Positions 45,082 to 57,130 of a stretch of DNA of 64,000 bases are shown here, piece by piece. Origin of the DNA: Zea mays (lineage: Eukaryota; Streptophyta; Magnoliopsida; Poales; Poaceae); the NCBI RefSeq assembly GCF_902167145.1, contig NC_050097.1, forward strand, positions 174,994,923-175,058,922. The letters are read 5' to 3'. Position 1 is the first letter of the stretch, and each line of letters opens with the position of its first letter. The notes under the pieces are model-generated. The model saw only the letters and a program-made list of their open reading frames with translations, ran no database searches and was not told where the DNA came from. Both the position numbers and the translations under genes were made by a program.

Positions 45082-46698
45082 TGTCGGGGACCATAATTAG
45101 GGGTATCCTCAAGGCTCCTAATTCTCAGCTGGTAACCCCCATCAGCACAAAGCTGCAAAGACCTGATGGGTGTGATTAAGTCAGGGATCGGTCCATTCGA
45201 GGGACTCGATCACGCCTCGCCCGAGCCTAGCCTCGGGCAAGGGCAGCCGACCCCGGAGGATCTCCGTCTCGCCCGAGGCCCCCCTCTTGCAACGAATACA
45301 TTTCCGGCTCGCCCGAGGCCCTGTCTTCGCTAAGAAGCAACCCTGACCGAATCGCCGTGCCGACCGACCAAATCGTAGGAGCATTTAATGCAAAGGTGGC
45401 CTGACACCTTTATCCTGACGCGCGCCCTTCAGTCGACAGAGCTGAAGTGACCGCAGTCACTTCGCCGCTCCACTGACCGACCTGACAGAAGGATAGCGCC
45501 GCCTGCGCCGCACCGACTGCGGTGCCACTTGACAGAGTGAGGCTGACAGGCAGTCAGGCCCGACCTCAGGCGCCTTAGGAAGCTCCGCTCCGCCCGACCC
45601 AGGGCTCGGACTTGGGCTCAGCCCCGGAAGACGACGAACTCCGCTCCGCCCGACCCAGGGCTCGGACTCGGGCTAAGCCCGGAAGACGGCGAACTCCGCT
45701 CCGCCCGACCCAGGGCTCGGACTCGGGCTAAGCCCCGGAAGACGACGAACTCCCCTCCGCCCGACCCAGGGCTCGGACTCGGGCTAAGCCCCGGAAGACG
45801 ACGAACTCCGCTCCGCCCGACCCAGGGCTCGGACTTAGGCTCAGCCCCAGAAGACGACGAACTCCGCTTCGCCCGACCCCAGGGCTCGGACTCAGCCCTG
45901 GCCTCAGCCGACGGTCTCCGCCTCGCCCGACCCAGGGGCTCGGACTCGACCACGGCCACGGAAGACAGACTCGACCTCGACCTCGGAGGAGCCTCCACAT
46001 CGCCCAACCTAGGGTGCGGGCCGGCCACGTCAACGGGAGGCGCCATCATTACCCTGCCCCAAGCTGACTCAGGCTACGGGGAACAAGGCCGGCGTCCCAT
46101 CTGGCTCGCTCCGCCAGATAGGCCATGATGGCGGCCCGCACGCTCCCTGACAACGGCAGCTCTCCGCCCCCTTACGGAAGCAAGAGGACGTCAGCAAGGA
46201 CTCGACAGCCCTGACAGCTGTCCCTCCGCCAGGCTCCGGTGCTCCTCCGACGGCCATGACATCATACGAACCGGGCGCCAAAACCTCTCCGGCCGCCACG
46301 ATGGCGTGTACTTAGGGCGCTAGCTCCCCTCCGCTAGACACGTAGCACTCTGCTACACCCCCATTGTACACCTGGATCCTCTCCTTACGCCTATAAAAGG
46401 AAGGACCAGGGCCCTCTTAGAGAGGGTTGGCCGCGCGGGGACGAGGACGAGACAGGCGCTCGCTTGAAGCCGCTCGCTCCCTCTCCCGCGTGGACGCTTG
46501 TAATCCCCTACTGCAAGCGCACCCGACCTGGGCGCGGGACGAACACGAAGGCCGCGGGATTTCCACCTCTCTCACGCCGGTGTCCGGCCACCTCACTTCC
46601 CCCCTTCGCGCTCGGCCTCGCGTCGACCCATATGGGCTGTGGCACGCGGCGACATTCACTCGTCGGCCCAGGGACCCCCCGGTCTCGAAACGCCAATA
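45082..46698 (+). repeat. 5' LTR
   Basis: 1,617 bp starting TGTCGGGGACC. U3 contains five full and one partial copy of a roughly 57-bp repeat (CCGCCCGACCCAGGGCTCGG) at 45583-45900. TATA box at 46391. The end reads CGCCAATA where the 3' LTR has CGCCGACA. Confidence 0.92.
46391..46400 (+). promoter_or_regulatory. LTR TATA box
   Basis: CTATAAAAGG, followed by the R region. The identical motif is at 58442-58451 in the 3' LTR. Confidence 0.7.
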
Positions 46699-46720
46699 GT
46701 TGGCGCGCCAGGTAGGGGCC
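46699..46720 (+). promoter_or_regulatory. Primer-binding site
   Basis: GTTGGCGCGCCAGGTAGGGG directly follows the 5' LTR. It is complementary to a tRNA 3' end finishing in CCA; the tRNA was not identified. Confidence 0.8.
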
Positions 46721-46758
46721 TGCTGCGTGTTGACGAACAGCTTCCCGTCAAGCTCCAG

Positions 46759-48798
46759 ATGGGCAGTCTCCAGCAACCTCTCCGGCCCGGGACGGTGCTC
46801 CGTTTCGGGAGTCTTGAGTTCATGTCCCTCGATGGCAGCTACGACATGATACTCCTTCCACCGCCGTGCGACAGCAACAATGGCAGCCGACAGCCCGCCC
46901 GCCGGCGGCGGAATCGACGACGTCTTCCCCGCGTGGTGGAAGAACAACATTCGAGCTCACCCCGTCCTCTCCCCCGCCGACGGAGGAGGAGGCGGGGCAA
47001 CCAAGGCCAAGCAGGAGGCAGCGCCTCGTCGGCTGTCGAGCGAGTCGACAGCGCCAGCGCCCCAACGGGGGGTGCGCCGGGCGTCGACCTCGCGTTTGAG
47101 ACGAAGACGAGCGCCGTCTCCCCGCAACACGCTGATTCCGAGCAAACGGACGACGCCAGCACGCTCGCGAAAGGATTGCTGGACGTCACCCTCGTATCTG
47201 AGACGACGGTGCAGTCAGTCCCCGACGTGACTTCATCACCGCCCGTCGACCAAGAGGTACCAATCGATTCCCATCTCACGCCCCCTGGATTCAGCCTCGA
47301 CCCGCCAACCGGCTTCGCTTTGGCGGACGCTCTCATAGAGGCGAGTCCAAACCATCTGGGGTTTCGTATGCGGTCACCTTGGGACCGGCTGACGGACGTC
47401 TCGACCTACGGGCCCTCTGGGTCCGAGGAAGACGACGTGCCCGACTTCTGTTGGGATTTCTCTGGACTTGGCAACCCCAGTGCCATGCGGGACTTCATGA
47501 CCGCATGCGACTACTGCCTTTCCGACTGTTCCGACGGTAGCCGCGAATGTTTCCACGTCGATCTAGGGGGTTCCTCCGAAGGCAACCATCTCGGCATGCC
47601 GGAGGACGGTGATCTCCCTAGGCCGGTGCCTCGCGTTGACATCCCACGAGAGCTAGCTGTGGTCCCCGTTCAGGCGGGGGGCCATGACCCACAGCTCGAG
47701 CAAATCCACGGGGTGCAGGCCAGGCTCGACGAGGGAGCAGGAGCGCTTGAGCCGATCTGCCGGGACGTCGGGCAGGAATGGGCGGGCCAACCTCCGGCCG
47801 GAGAAATGCGTCACCTACCCCAGGGCTTCCAGCACCGCATCGCCGACGATGTCAGGATGAGGCCGCCACCCGCTTCCAGTGGGGTCGGCCAGAACCTGGC
47901 TACAGCAGCAATGCTCCTCCGTGCGATGCCAGAGCCATCAACCACCGAGGGACGGCGAATCCAGGGAGAGCTCAAGAATCTCCTGGAAGGCGCCGCGGTC
48001 CGACGGGCCGAGAGCTCTGCCTCCCGAAGGCAGGGGTACCCCTCGGAACATCATGCCGCGACTTCCCGATTCATGCGGGAAGCCTCGGTCCACACCGGGC
48101 GCACGCGCAACACAGCGCCTGCGGCCCCGGGACGCCTCGGCAACGAGCACCATCACCATGACTGTCGGGCCCACCTCGACGAGAGGGTGCGCCGAGGCTA
48201 CCACCCCAGGCGTGGGGGACGCTACGGCAGCGGGGAGGATCGGAGTCCCTCGCCCGAACCACCCGGTCCGCAAGCCTTCAGCCGGGCCATACGACGGGCG
48301 CCGTTCCCGACCCGGTTCCGACCCCCGACTACCATCACAAAGTACTCGGGGGAGACGAGACCGGAGCTGTGGCTCGCGGACTACCGGCTGGCCTGCCAAC
48401 TGGGTGGAACGGACGATGACAACCTCATCATCCGCAACCTCCCCCTGTTCCTCTCTGACACCGCTCGCGCCTGGTTCGAGCACCTGCCTCCGGGGCAGAT
48501 CTCCAACTAGGACGACCTAGTCCAAGCCTTCGCTGGCAATTTCTAGGGCACGTACGTGCGCCCTGGGAATTCCTGGGACCTCCGAAGCTGCCGACAGCAG
48601 CCGGGAGAGTCTCTCCGGGACTACATCCGGCGATTCTCGAAGCAGCGCACCGAGCTGCCCAACATCACTGACTCGGATGTCATCGGCGCGTTCCTCGCCG
48701 GCACCACCTGCCGTGACCTAGTGAGCAAGCTGGGTCGCAAGACCCCCACCAGGGCGAGCGAGCTGATGGACATCGCCACCAAGTTCACCTCTGGCTAG
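46759..48798 (+). pseudogene. Gag of the Tat element (stops at 48508, 48541 and 48796)
   Basis: From the ATG at 46759 an open frame of about 580 codons runs to a TAG at 48508-48510. It is followed in the same frame by another TAG near 48541 and one at 48796. The retrotransposon gag domain is at about 48335-48790 (TKYSGETRPELWLADYRLAC, ARAWFEHLPPG, YIRRFSKQRTELPN, LMDIATKF). The N-terminal 500 residues are low-complexity and acidic or Arg-rich. It would form the particle shell. All three stops are TAG. Confidence 0.85.
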
Positions 48799-49656
48799 GA
48801 GGCGGTCGAGGCTATCTTCCGGAAGGACAAGCAGCCCCAGGGCCGCCCACCGGAAGATGCCCCCGAGGCGTCAACTCAGCGCGGCGCCAAGAAGAAGGGC
48901 AAGAAGAAGTCGCAAGCGAAATGCGACGCCGCCGACGCGGACCTTGTCGCCGCCGCCGAGTACAAGAACCCTCGGAAACCCCCCGGAGGTGCCAACCTCT
49001 TCGACAAGATGCTTAAGGAGTCGTGCCCCTATCACCAGGGGCCCGTCAAGCACACCCTTGAGGAGTGCGCCATGCTTCGGCGTCACTTCCACAGGGCCGG
49101 GCCACCCGCGGAGGGTGGCAGGGCTCGCGACGACGACAAGAAGGAAGATCACCAAGCAGGAGAGTTCCCCGAAGTCCGTGACTGCTTCATGATCTACGGT
49201 GGGCAAGCGGCGAACACCTCGGCTCGGCACCGTAAGCAAGAGCGTCGGGAGGTCTGTGCGGTGAAGGTGGCGGCGCCAGTCTACCTAGACTGGTCCGACA
49301 AGCCCATCACCTTCGACCAAGCCGACCACCCCGACCACGTGCCGAGCCCGGGAAAATACCCGCTCGTTGTCGACCCCGTCATCGGCGACGTCAGGCTCGC
49401 CAAGGTCCTCATGGACGGAGGCAGCAGCCTCAACATCATCTACGCCGAGACCCTCGGGCTCCTGCGTGTCGATCTGTCCTCGGTCCGGGCAGGCGTTGCA
49501 CCTTTTCATGGGATCATCCCCGGGAAGCGCGTCCAGCCCCTCAGACAACTCGACCTTCCCGTCTGCTTCGGAACACCCTCCAACTTCCGAAGGGAGACCC
49601 TGACGTTCGAGGTGGTCGGGTTCCGAGGAACCTACCACGTGGTACTGGGAGGCCAT
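48799..49656 (+). pseudogene. Gag C-terminus and protease
   Basis: A Lys-rich stretch (KKKGKKKSQ) precedes a zinc-knuckle-like CPYHQGPVKHTLEECAML. The aspartic protease follows, with the active site VLMDGGSSLNIIY at about 49408-49446 and the C-terminal FRGTYHVVLGG. The frame is lost near 49656 and resumes in another frame at 49671. The protease would cut Gag-Pol. Confidence 0.85.
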
Positions 49657-49670
49657 GCTACGCGAAGTTT

Positions 49671-52000
49671 ATGGCCGTCCCCAACTACACCTACCTCAAG
49701 CTCAAGATGCCGGGCCCCAACAGGGTCATCACCGTCGGCCCCACGTACAAACACGCGTTCGAATGCGACGTGGAGTGCGTGGAGTACGCTGAGGCCCTCG
49801 CCGAGTCCGAGGCCCTCATCGCCGACCTGGAGAGCCTCTCTAAGGAGGTGCCAGACGTGAAGCGTCATGCCAGCAACTTCGAGCTAGCGGAGACGGTTAA
49901 GTCCGTCCCCCTCGACCCCAGCAGCGACGCCTCCAAGCAAGTCCGGATCGGCTCCGAGCACGATCCCAAATAGGAAGCAGTGCTCGTCGACTTTCTCCGC
50001 GCGAACACCGACGTCTTCGCGTGGAGTCCCTCGGACATGCCCGGCATACCGAGGGATGTCGCCAAGCACTCGCTGGACATCCGAGCCGGAGCCCGACCCG
50101 TCAAGCAGCCTCTGCGCCGATTCGACGAAGAGAAGCGCAGAGCCATAGGCGAGGAGATCCACAAGCTAATGGCGGCAGGGTTCATCAAAGAGGTATCCCA
50201 TCCCGAATGGCTTGCCAACCCTGTGCTTGTGAGAAAGAAAGGAGGAAAATGGCGAATGTGTGTAGACTACACTGGTCTAAACAAAGCATGTCCGAAGGTT
50301 CCCTACCCTCTGCCTCGCATCGATCAAATCGTGGATTCCACTGCTGGGTGCGAAACCCTGTCTTTCCTCGATGCCTACTCCGGGTATCACCAAATCAGGA
50401 TGAAGGAGTTCGACCAGCTCGCGACTTCTTTCATCACACCTTTCGGCATGTACTGCTATGTCACCATGTCGTTCGGCTTGAGGAATGCGGGCGCGACGTA
50501 CCAGCGGTGCATGAACCATGTGTTCGGCGAACACATTGGCCGGACGGTCGAGGCCTACGTCGATGACATCGTAGTCAAGACGAGGAAAGCCTCCGACCTC
50601 CTTTCCAACCTTGAAGTGACATTCCGATGTCTCAAGGCGAAAGGCGTGAAGCTCAATCCCGAGAAGTGTGTCTTCGGGGTGCCCCGAGGCATGCTCTTGG
50701 GGTTCATCGTCTCCGAGCGGGGCATCGAAGCCAACCCGGAGAAGATCGCAGCCATCACCAGCATGGGGCCCATCAAGGACTTGAAGGGCGTACAGAGGGT
50801 CATGGGATGTCTCGCGGCTCTAAGCCGCTTCATCTCACGCCTCGGCGAAAGAGGTCTGCCTCTGTACCGCCTCTTAAGGAAGGTCGAGTGCTTCACTTGG
50901 ACCCCTGAGGCCGAGGAAGCCCTCGGGAACCTGAAGGCGCTCCTCACCAATGCGCCTATCTTGGTGCCCCCAGCTGCCGGAGAAGCCCTCCTGATCTACG
51001 TCGCCGCAACCACTCAGGTGGTTAGCGCCGCGATTGTGGTCGAGAGGCAAGAAGAGGGGCATGCATTGCCCGTTCAGAGGCCAGTCTACTTCGTCAGCGA
51101 GGTACTGTCCGAAACCAAGATCCGCTACCCACAAGTTCAGAAGCTGCTGTACGCGGTGATCCTGACACGGCGGAAGCTGCGGCACTACTTCGAGTCTCAT
51201 TCGGTAACTGTGGTGTCATCCTTCCCCCTGGGGGAGATCATCCAGTGCCGAGAGGCCTCGGGCAGGATTGCAAAGTGGGCGGTGGAAATTATGGGCGAAG
51301 CAATCTCATTCGCCCCTCGGAAGGCCATCAAGTCCCAGGTCTTGGTGGACTTCGTGGCTGAATGGGTCGACACCCAGCTCCCAACAGCTCCGATCCAACC
51401 GGAGCTCTGGACCATGTTCTTCGACGGGTCGTTGATGAAGACAGGAGCCGGCGCAGGCCTACTCTTCATCTCGCCCCTCGGGAAGCACCTACGCTACGTG
51501 CTACGCCTCCGTTTCCCGGCGTCCAACAATGTGGCTGAGTACGAGGCTCTGGTCAACGGGTTGCGGATCGCCATCGAGCTAGGGGTCCGACGCCTCGACG
51601 CTCGCGGTGACTCGCAGCTCGTCATCGACCAAGTCATCAAGAACTCCCACTGCCGCGACCCGAAGATGGAGGCCTACTGCGATGAGGTTCGGCGCCTGGA
51701 GGACAAGTTCTACGGGCTCGAGCTCAACCACATCGCCCGGCGCTACAACGAGACTGCGGATGAGCTGGCTAAAATAGCCTCGGGGCGAACAACGGTTCCC
51801 CCGGACGTCTTCTCCCGAGACCTGCGTCAACCCTCCGTCAAGATCGACGACACGCCCGAGCCCGAGGCACCCTCGGCTCAGTCCGAGGCACCCTCGGCTC
51901 GGCCCGAGGCACCCTCGGTTCAGCCCGAGGTACCCTTGGCCCCCGAGGGCGAGACACTGCACGTCGGGGGGAGCGAAGCGGGGTCACGCCTGATCAAAAC
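49671..52000 (+). pseudogene. Reverse transcriptase, RNase H and archaeal-type second RNase H
   Basis: The frame 49671-49973 ends at a TAG and then reads on to about 52000. RT shows EWLANPVLVRKKGGKWRMC, VDYTGLNKACP, FLDAYSGYHQIRM and AYVDDIVVK. RNase H follows (LLIYVAATTQVVSAA, YPQVQKLLYAVI). A second RNase H of the archaeal type (WTMFFDGSL, NNVAEYEALVNGLR, ARGDSQLVIDQ, ETADELAKIASG) retains its catalytic D-E-D-D, unlike the copy in the nested element. A Pro/Glu-rich linker with four repeats of EAPS follows at 51855-51950. A frameshift lies near 51990. Confidence 0.88.
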
Positions 52001-53242
52001 TGGCAGACCCCGTACCTGCAATATCTCCACCAAGGAGAGCTACCCCCCGACCGAGCCGAAGCTCGGCGGTTGGCGCGGCGCGCCAAGTCGTTCGTCTTGC
52101 TGGGAGATGGGAAGGAGCTCTACCACCGCAGCCCCTCAGGCATCCTCCAGCGATGCATCTCCATCGCCGAAGGTCAGGAACTCCTACGAGAGATACACTC
52201 GGGGGCTTGCGGCCATCACGCAGCGCCTCGAGCCCTTGTCGGAAACGCTTTCCGGCAAGGATTCTACTGGCCGACGGCGGTGGCCGACGCCACTAAAATT
52301 GTCCGCACCTGCGAAGGGTGTCAATTCTACGCAAGGCAGACCCACCTGCCTGCCCAGGCTCTGCAGACGATACCCGTCACTTGGCCTTTTGCCGTGTGGG
52401 GTCTGGACCTCGTCGGCCCCTTGCAGAAGGCACCCGGGGGCTACACGCACCTGTTGGTCGCCATCGACAAGTTCTTCAAGTGGATCGAGGTCCGACCCCT
52501 AAACAGCATCAGGTCCGAGCACGCGGTGGCGTTCTTCACCAACATCATCCATCGTTTTGGGGTCCCGAACTCCATCATCACTGATAACGACACCCAGTTC
52601 ACCGGCAGAAAGTTCCTGGACTTCTGCGAGGATCACCACATCCGGGTGGACTGGGCCGCCGTGGCTCACCCCATGACGAATGGGCAAGTAGAGCGTGCTA
52701 ACGGCATGATTCTACAAGGACTCAAGCCTCGGATCTACAACGACCTCAACAAGTTCGGCAAGCGATGGATGAAGGAACTCCCCTTGGTGGTCTGGAGCCT
52801 GAGGACAACGCCGAGCCAAGCCACGGGCTTCACGCCGTTCTTTCTAGTCTATGGGGCCGAGGCCATCTTGCCCACAGACTTAGAATACGGTTCCCTGAGG
52901 ACGAGGGCCTATGCTGACCAAAGCAACCAAGTTAATCGAGAAGACTCGCTGGACCAGCTGGAAGAGGCTCGGGACAAGGCCTTGCTGCACTCGGCGCGGT
53001 ACCAGCAGTCCCTGCGACGCTACCACGCCCGAGGGGTCCGGTCCCGAGACCTCCAGGTGGGCGACCTGGTGCTTCGGCTGCGACAAGACGCCCGAGGGCG
53101 GCACAAGCTCACGCCCCCCTGGGAGGGGTCGTTCGTCATTGCCAAAGTTCTGAAGCCCAGAACGTACAAGCTGGCCAACAGCCAAGGCGAGGTCTACAGC
53201 AACGCTTGGAACATCCAACAGCTATGTCGCTTCTACCCTTAA
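52001..53242 (+). pseudogene. Integrase of the Tat element
   Basis: A clean frame of about 390 codons from about 52070. HHCC zinc motif (EIHSGACGHH, CEGCQFYARQ); catalytic D, D and E in VWGLDLVGPLQ, IITDNDTQF and NGQVERANGMI; C-terminal binding region (LQVGDLVLRL, PPWEGSFVI, YKLANSQGEV). Ends at 53240-53242. It is separated from RT by a frameshift only, so the domain itself looks intact. Confidence 0.9.
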
Positions 53243-53439
53243 GATGTTTTCAAGTTGTTCATATACCTCGCTCCCACGCAAAGTTTTGTCACCAAGGAAG
53301 GGTCAGCCTTGCCTCGGCGTCGAATTTTTTCCTCTGCGTCGAATTTTTTCCTCGAAAAAGATCCTTTCTGCCAGAATGTCTTTCGTGCTTTTCGACTACT
53401 TCGAAAGTGGATCCCGAAAACGACGGAGTACACGTAAGC

Positions 53440-54378
53440 AGCCAAGGCTGACCGAGCCGAGGGACTCCTACGCCTCCGGGATACGGATACCTCACTCATC
53501 ACCTTCTGCGATAAGTAACTCACGTTCGGATAAGTGATTCCACGGACCGAACAAGTCTTCATGTTCGAAAGCTCCTCTGCCGAAGCGATTCTTCGAGCCT
53601 TCTCGACTGCGTCGGTGACAGAACCCTATGGACGGGTAAGAGTGCGCGTAAGCGGCAAGGCCGACCGAGCCGAGGGACTCCTACGCCTCCGGGATACGGA
53701 TACCTCACTCATCACCTTCCGCGAGAAGCAACTCTCGCTCACACAGACAATTCTGTTACCGACAAAAAAGTCCAGATACTCGAAACAAGAGGAAAAGAGA
53801 CGCAGCTTTACAACACGGCGAGGGTGTGTTTGGGCCTCGGCGGCCGCAGAAAACACACACTACAAGATAATCCGATCCTGCAGGCTCGGATCTTGACGGT
53901 TGAAGGGAGCAGCAGCACCCTCAGCGTCAACTACACCTTCGGTGAGGTCCGACCTGGCCTCGGACGGCGACGCGGTCCGAGGATCTCCACTCTGAAGGAC
54001 GACGTCATCACCACGCCCGGGCCATCGCCGCCAGGGTCTTCTCCGAGAATCCGGCCCGAGCAGGCGGCTCGGCTGATCACCCCGAGGCCTCGGCCAGCTG
54101 TCCCCCGAAGACATCAGCCCGGCCCGAGGCCTCGGAAGATCAACTCCGGCGTCGGTCCCGCTAACGGACGACCCGGCCAGGCTCCGGCCGACCAGGTCTT
54201 CTTTTCGAGCCAACTCTGCCTCTGTTCGTGCCGACACCGCTACCCCTGGCCTCGGCTCATCGAAGAGCGGCCGAGGGGTTCCTTTAACTAAGCAAGAGAG
54301 GTCTCGGACGACAAGGCTGACCGAGCCGAGGGACTCCTACGCCTCCGGGATACGGATACCTCACTCGTCACCTTTACA
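53440..54378 (+). repeat. Dispersed 60-bp repeat, three copies
   Basis: The text CCGAGCCGAGGGACTCCTAC followed by GCCTCCGGGATACGGATACC and TCACTC occurs at about 53449, 53668 and 54319, nearly unchanged. The spacings are about 219 and 651 bp. Unexpected conservation for a non-coding region. Confidence 0.9.
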
Positions 54379-56200
54379 CGGGGCAACTCACGCTTGGTGA
54401 AGCGGTTCAGACAACCAACAGGCGAGTCTTAGTGCTCGAAAATGAGGAAAAACACGGCTCTGTGCCCAAAATTACATACATGTTCAGGCCTCGACAGCCA
54501 CAATGAACAAAAACACTGGCATTCACAGTGCCATTACAAATGGAACTCCGGTTCCACCTCCGCAGGTACGAACAACCCCACTCGACGGGGGGGAGCCTGC
54601 GGAGCAACAGAAGACCGACGAACGGCGCGCCGTCACCTGCTCCAGCAGCGACGACGACGACGACTTCTGCTCCGGGGGGGCAAACAGCGGCAGCGATGAC
54701 CTCAGGGCGGATGCTGCTGCCAGGGCCTTCCCGCCCATGCCCAAACTCGTGAGGCAAGGACGGGTAGAAGGCCGTAGAGTTGGAGGTCGGTCCGTAGGCG
54801 GCCCTAGCTATCTCGTCGGCGGAAGAACCTCTTCCAGCTGTCGTGGCGGAAGCCGGCGCCGAGAGCGGCTCCAAAGCCACTCGGGTCCGAGAGCCAGGCA
54901 CACGGCAGCTGCCAGCGCCACGGACAGCAACCGCCCTTCCCCCCGATCACTGAGGGAAGGAGCGGGCCACCGCCCACGCAGGGGCCGACCCCAACTCGAC
55001 ACACTCCCCTCCCCAACCCTGGTGATGAAAATCCTTGAGGCCGAGGGAGGGGTAGAGGCCGCAGCCCGGCTTGCTTTCCCCCGCCGTCGAACTGGAGGTC
55101 ACCATCTTGGGTGACCACCGGCGGAGGGGTGCAGCCGGGCTGCATGATGAAAATCCTTGAAGCCGAACGATGGCTGAAAGGTACCAACTCCCACGGAGTT
55201 GCATTCCCCCAACTACAAGGCGGAAGGACTGCAGGCATTCCCCATCCGGGGGCTCGGAAGGTGGAAAGACACGATGCATAAGGGAGCGTGAAGACATGAT
55301 CGCCTTTCAAGGGGGTCACCCTCCTTTTAAAGGCGACTCTCCCTACTTGCGTCCCCAGCCGTCGTGGGCTGAGTCTTCTCCAACACGCTCCGAGGTCCTC
55401 CCCCTACGGCGCGGGGGCTAGGTCCCACACGTCATGCAAGCCGGCCCAGAGCAGAAGAAGCCAAACCGCCGCGCGCGGTGCATGCAACCGCCCAGCGGTT
55501 ACAAGCGGCCCTCCACTTTTGCCCAGACCAGCGGGCGAAAGGGCGGGTAGCCATGCAGGCGGCATGCAACCGCGCCAAGTGGGCGCACTTCTCCGACTTC
55601 CAACGCGCCCAGCATGGAGGCCCAGGCCCACGCGTCATGCAACCGGCGCGCTGGATGCTGCGTGCGAGCAACTGCACCGCCGCCCGCGCCACTACCGCGC
55701 CTCCTCGACTGTGGAACCAATACCACGACTCGAGGCGACCCAGCGCATGACCCAGCAGCGCCAGCCTGGCGCGACGGTCAATGCGGCCAAAAATGGGCCG
55801 GCAGTAATGGCGGTGGCAGGCGGGCAGGAGCAGCGGTCACGTCGTCAGCCAAGCTTACGTCCCATCCGGGGGCAGCGAGAGAATCCTCTCTCATGGCGTG
55901 AAGACGACGCGCCCGTGTTCCGTTCCTCGAACGGCCCGCGCACGCGCAACGGCCGCCCCGCGAACCACTCGCCCCGTCGCATTAACTCCGCGGCGGGACA
56001 GGCGGCGCCTCTGGCAGGGGAAGCGAGCGACGCTTCGCCTTCGCCATAATGACCGCGCCAAAAAAGGTACGCCGCGTCGTTCGATTTCGAATCCTTTTCC
56101 TTTTTTTCCTCTTTCTCTCTCTTACAACAGGGACCGGGAAAGGGGGATGCCCCGAAAAGGATCCCTCTCCGTGAGGGAACCAGGCTCCGAGCCTCCCTAC

Positions 56201-56420
56201 TGATCAGAGGTTCGAAGGCTGGCCCCTCGGAAGGGTTCAACAGCCGCCTCAGAGCACGTGGGCTCCACACCCACTACTGGTCAGAGGTTCGAAGGCCGGC
56301 CCCTCGGAAGGGTTCAACGACCGCCTCAGGCTACTCGGGCTCTACGCCCACTACTGATCAGGGGTTCGAAGGCTGGCCCTCGAAGGGTTCACAGCCGCCT
56401 CAGATACAGAGCGAGGGATG
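56201..56420 (+). repeat. 77-bp tandem array, three copies
   Basis: GGTTCGAAGGC starts at 56209, 56286 and 56363, spaced exactly 77 bp. Each unit contains GGCCCCTCGGAAGGGTTCAA and CCGCCTCAG, with CACTACTGATCAG at the junctions. Confidence 0.93.
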
Positions 56421-57118
56421 ACCATGGGTACGTTCGATACATAACCAAGGCTCGGGCTGCGCTCCCGAGGTACCCTAGGACATTTCCGAGACCAGCGGGA
56501 ACGATCTTGTAACGGAATCCCATCAGAGGGAGGCATCGAGCCCTCGGACCCCGTCGACAGGGGACCGGGTCCGGCAGATCACTCGCAGGTACTTTTGGGC
56601 GCGCCTTTGGGCCTCTAGCCGACCCCTAGCAAATGGGGCACGGACGTCCGCTCGGATTACCCGCCAGCAGCTCACCGGAGACACCATGTTCGGCGCCCAC
56701 CGAGGGCAACATGGCGCTTTCCCCCCTCCTCCTTGTGGAAAGGCGACGCAGGGGCGTATGTAAAAAAGTCGAGTCTGTCCCTGATCGTCCTCTCGCCCTG
56801 TGCAGAGGCTCGGGGGCTGCTCTCGCAAACCCGGCTCTGGCCAAACCGTTGACAGCGTCAACATACCAGCCCGAGAACTTGGAACCCGACCGTGCACCCG
56901 GGCTACGGCCAACTCGCATGAGGGAACGACCAGACCAGCCAAAGCATTGCGCGAGGCATTAAGACCTCGGAGGAGTCAAACCACTCCTCCGAGGCCTCGG
57001 GGGCTACACCCGGCGGGTGCGCTCGCGCGCACCCACCGGAACAAAACGCAACCGAGAAAGGCTGGTCCCCTTGCAAAAAAGTGCGGCAAAAGCCTCCAAG
57101 CGAACACTCCCTTCGAGG

Positions 57119-57130
57119 CTCGGGGGCTAC
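57119..57130 (+). promoter_or_regulatory. Polypurine tract
   Basis: CTCGGGGGCTAC immediately precedes the 3' LTR. Confidence 0.7.

Larger units (their letters stand above)
53243..57118 (+). other. 3.9-kb non-coding 3' region of the Tat element
   Basis: No domain recognised on either strand. In the nested Tat element the equivalent space holds an antisense gene; here only short GC-rich frames remain. It contains a dispersed 60-bp repeat and a 77-bp tandem array (separate entries) and TTGCAAAAAAG-type text near the end. At 55070-55180 there is a small duplicated phrase (GATGAAAATCCTTGA at 55023 and 55146). Confidence 0.7.

Noticed and set aside
45618..46049. 143-codon minus-strand frame with repeated Ser/Pro/Arg units
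   Set aside because: It lies over the U3 tandem repeats of the LTR and reappears at 57722-58099 in the other LTR; repeat translation, not a gene.
54503..56270. Several overlapping GC-rich open frames of 100-200 codons on both strands
   Set aside because: They sit in the non-coding 3' region of the gypsy element, overlap one another in many frames and show no domains; GC-rich sequence has few stops.
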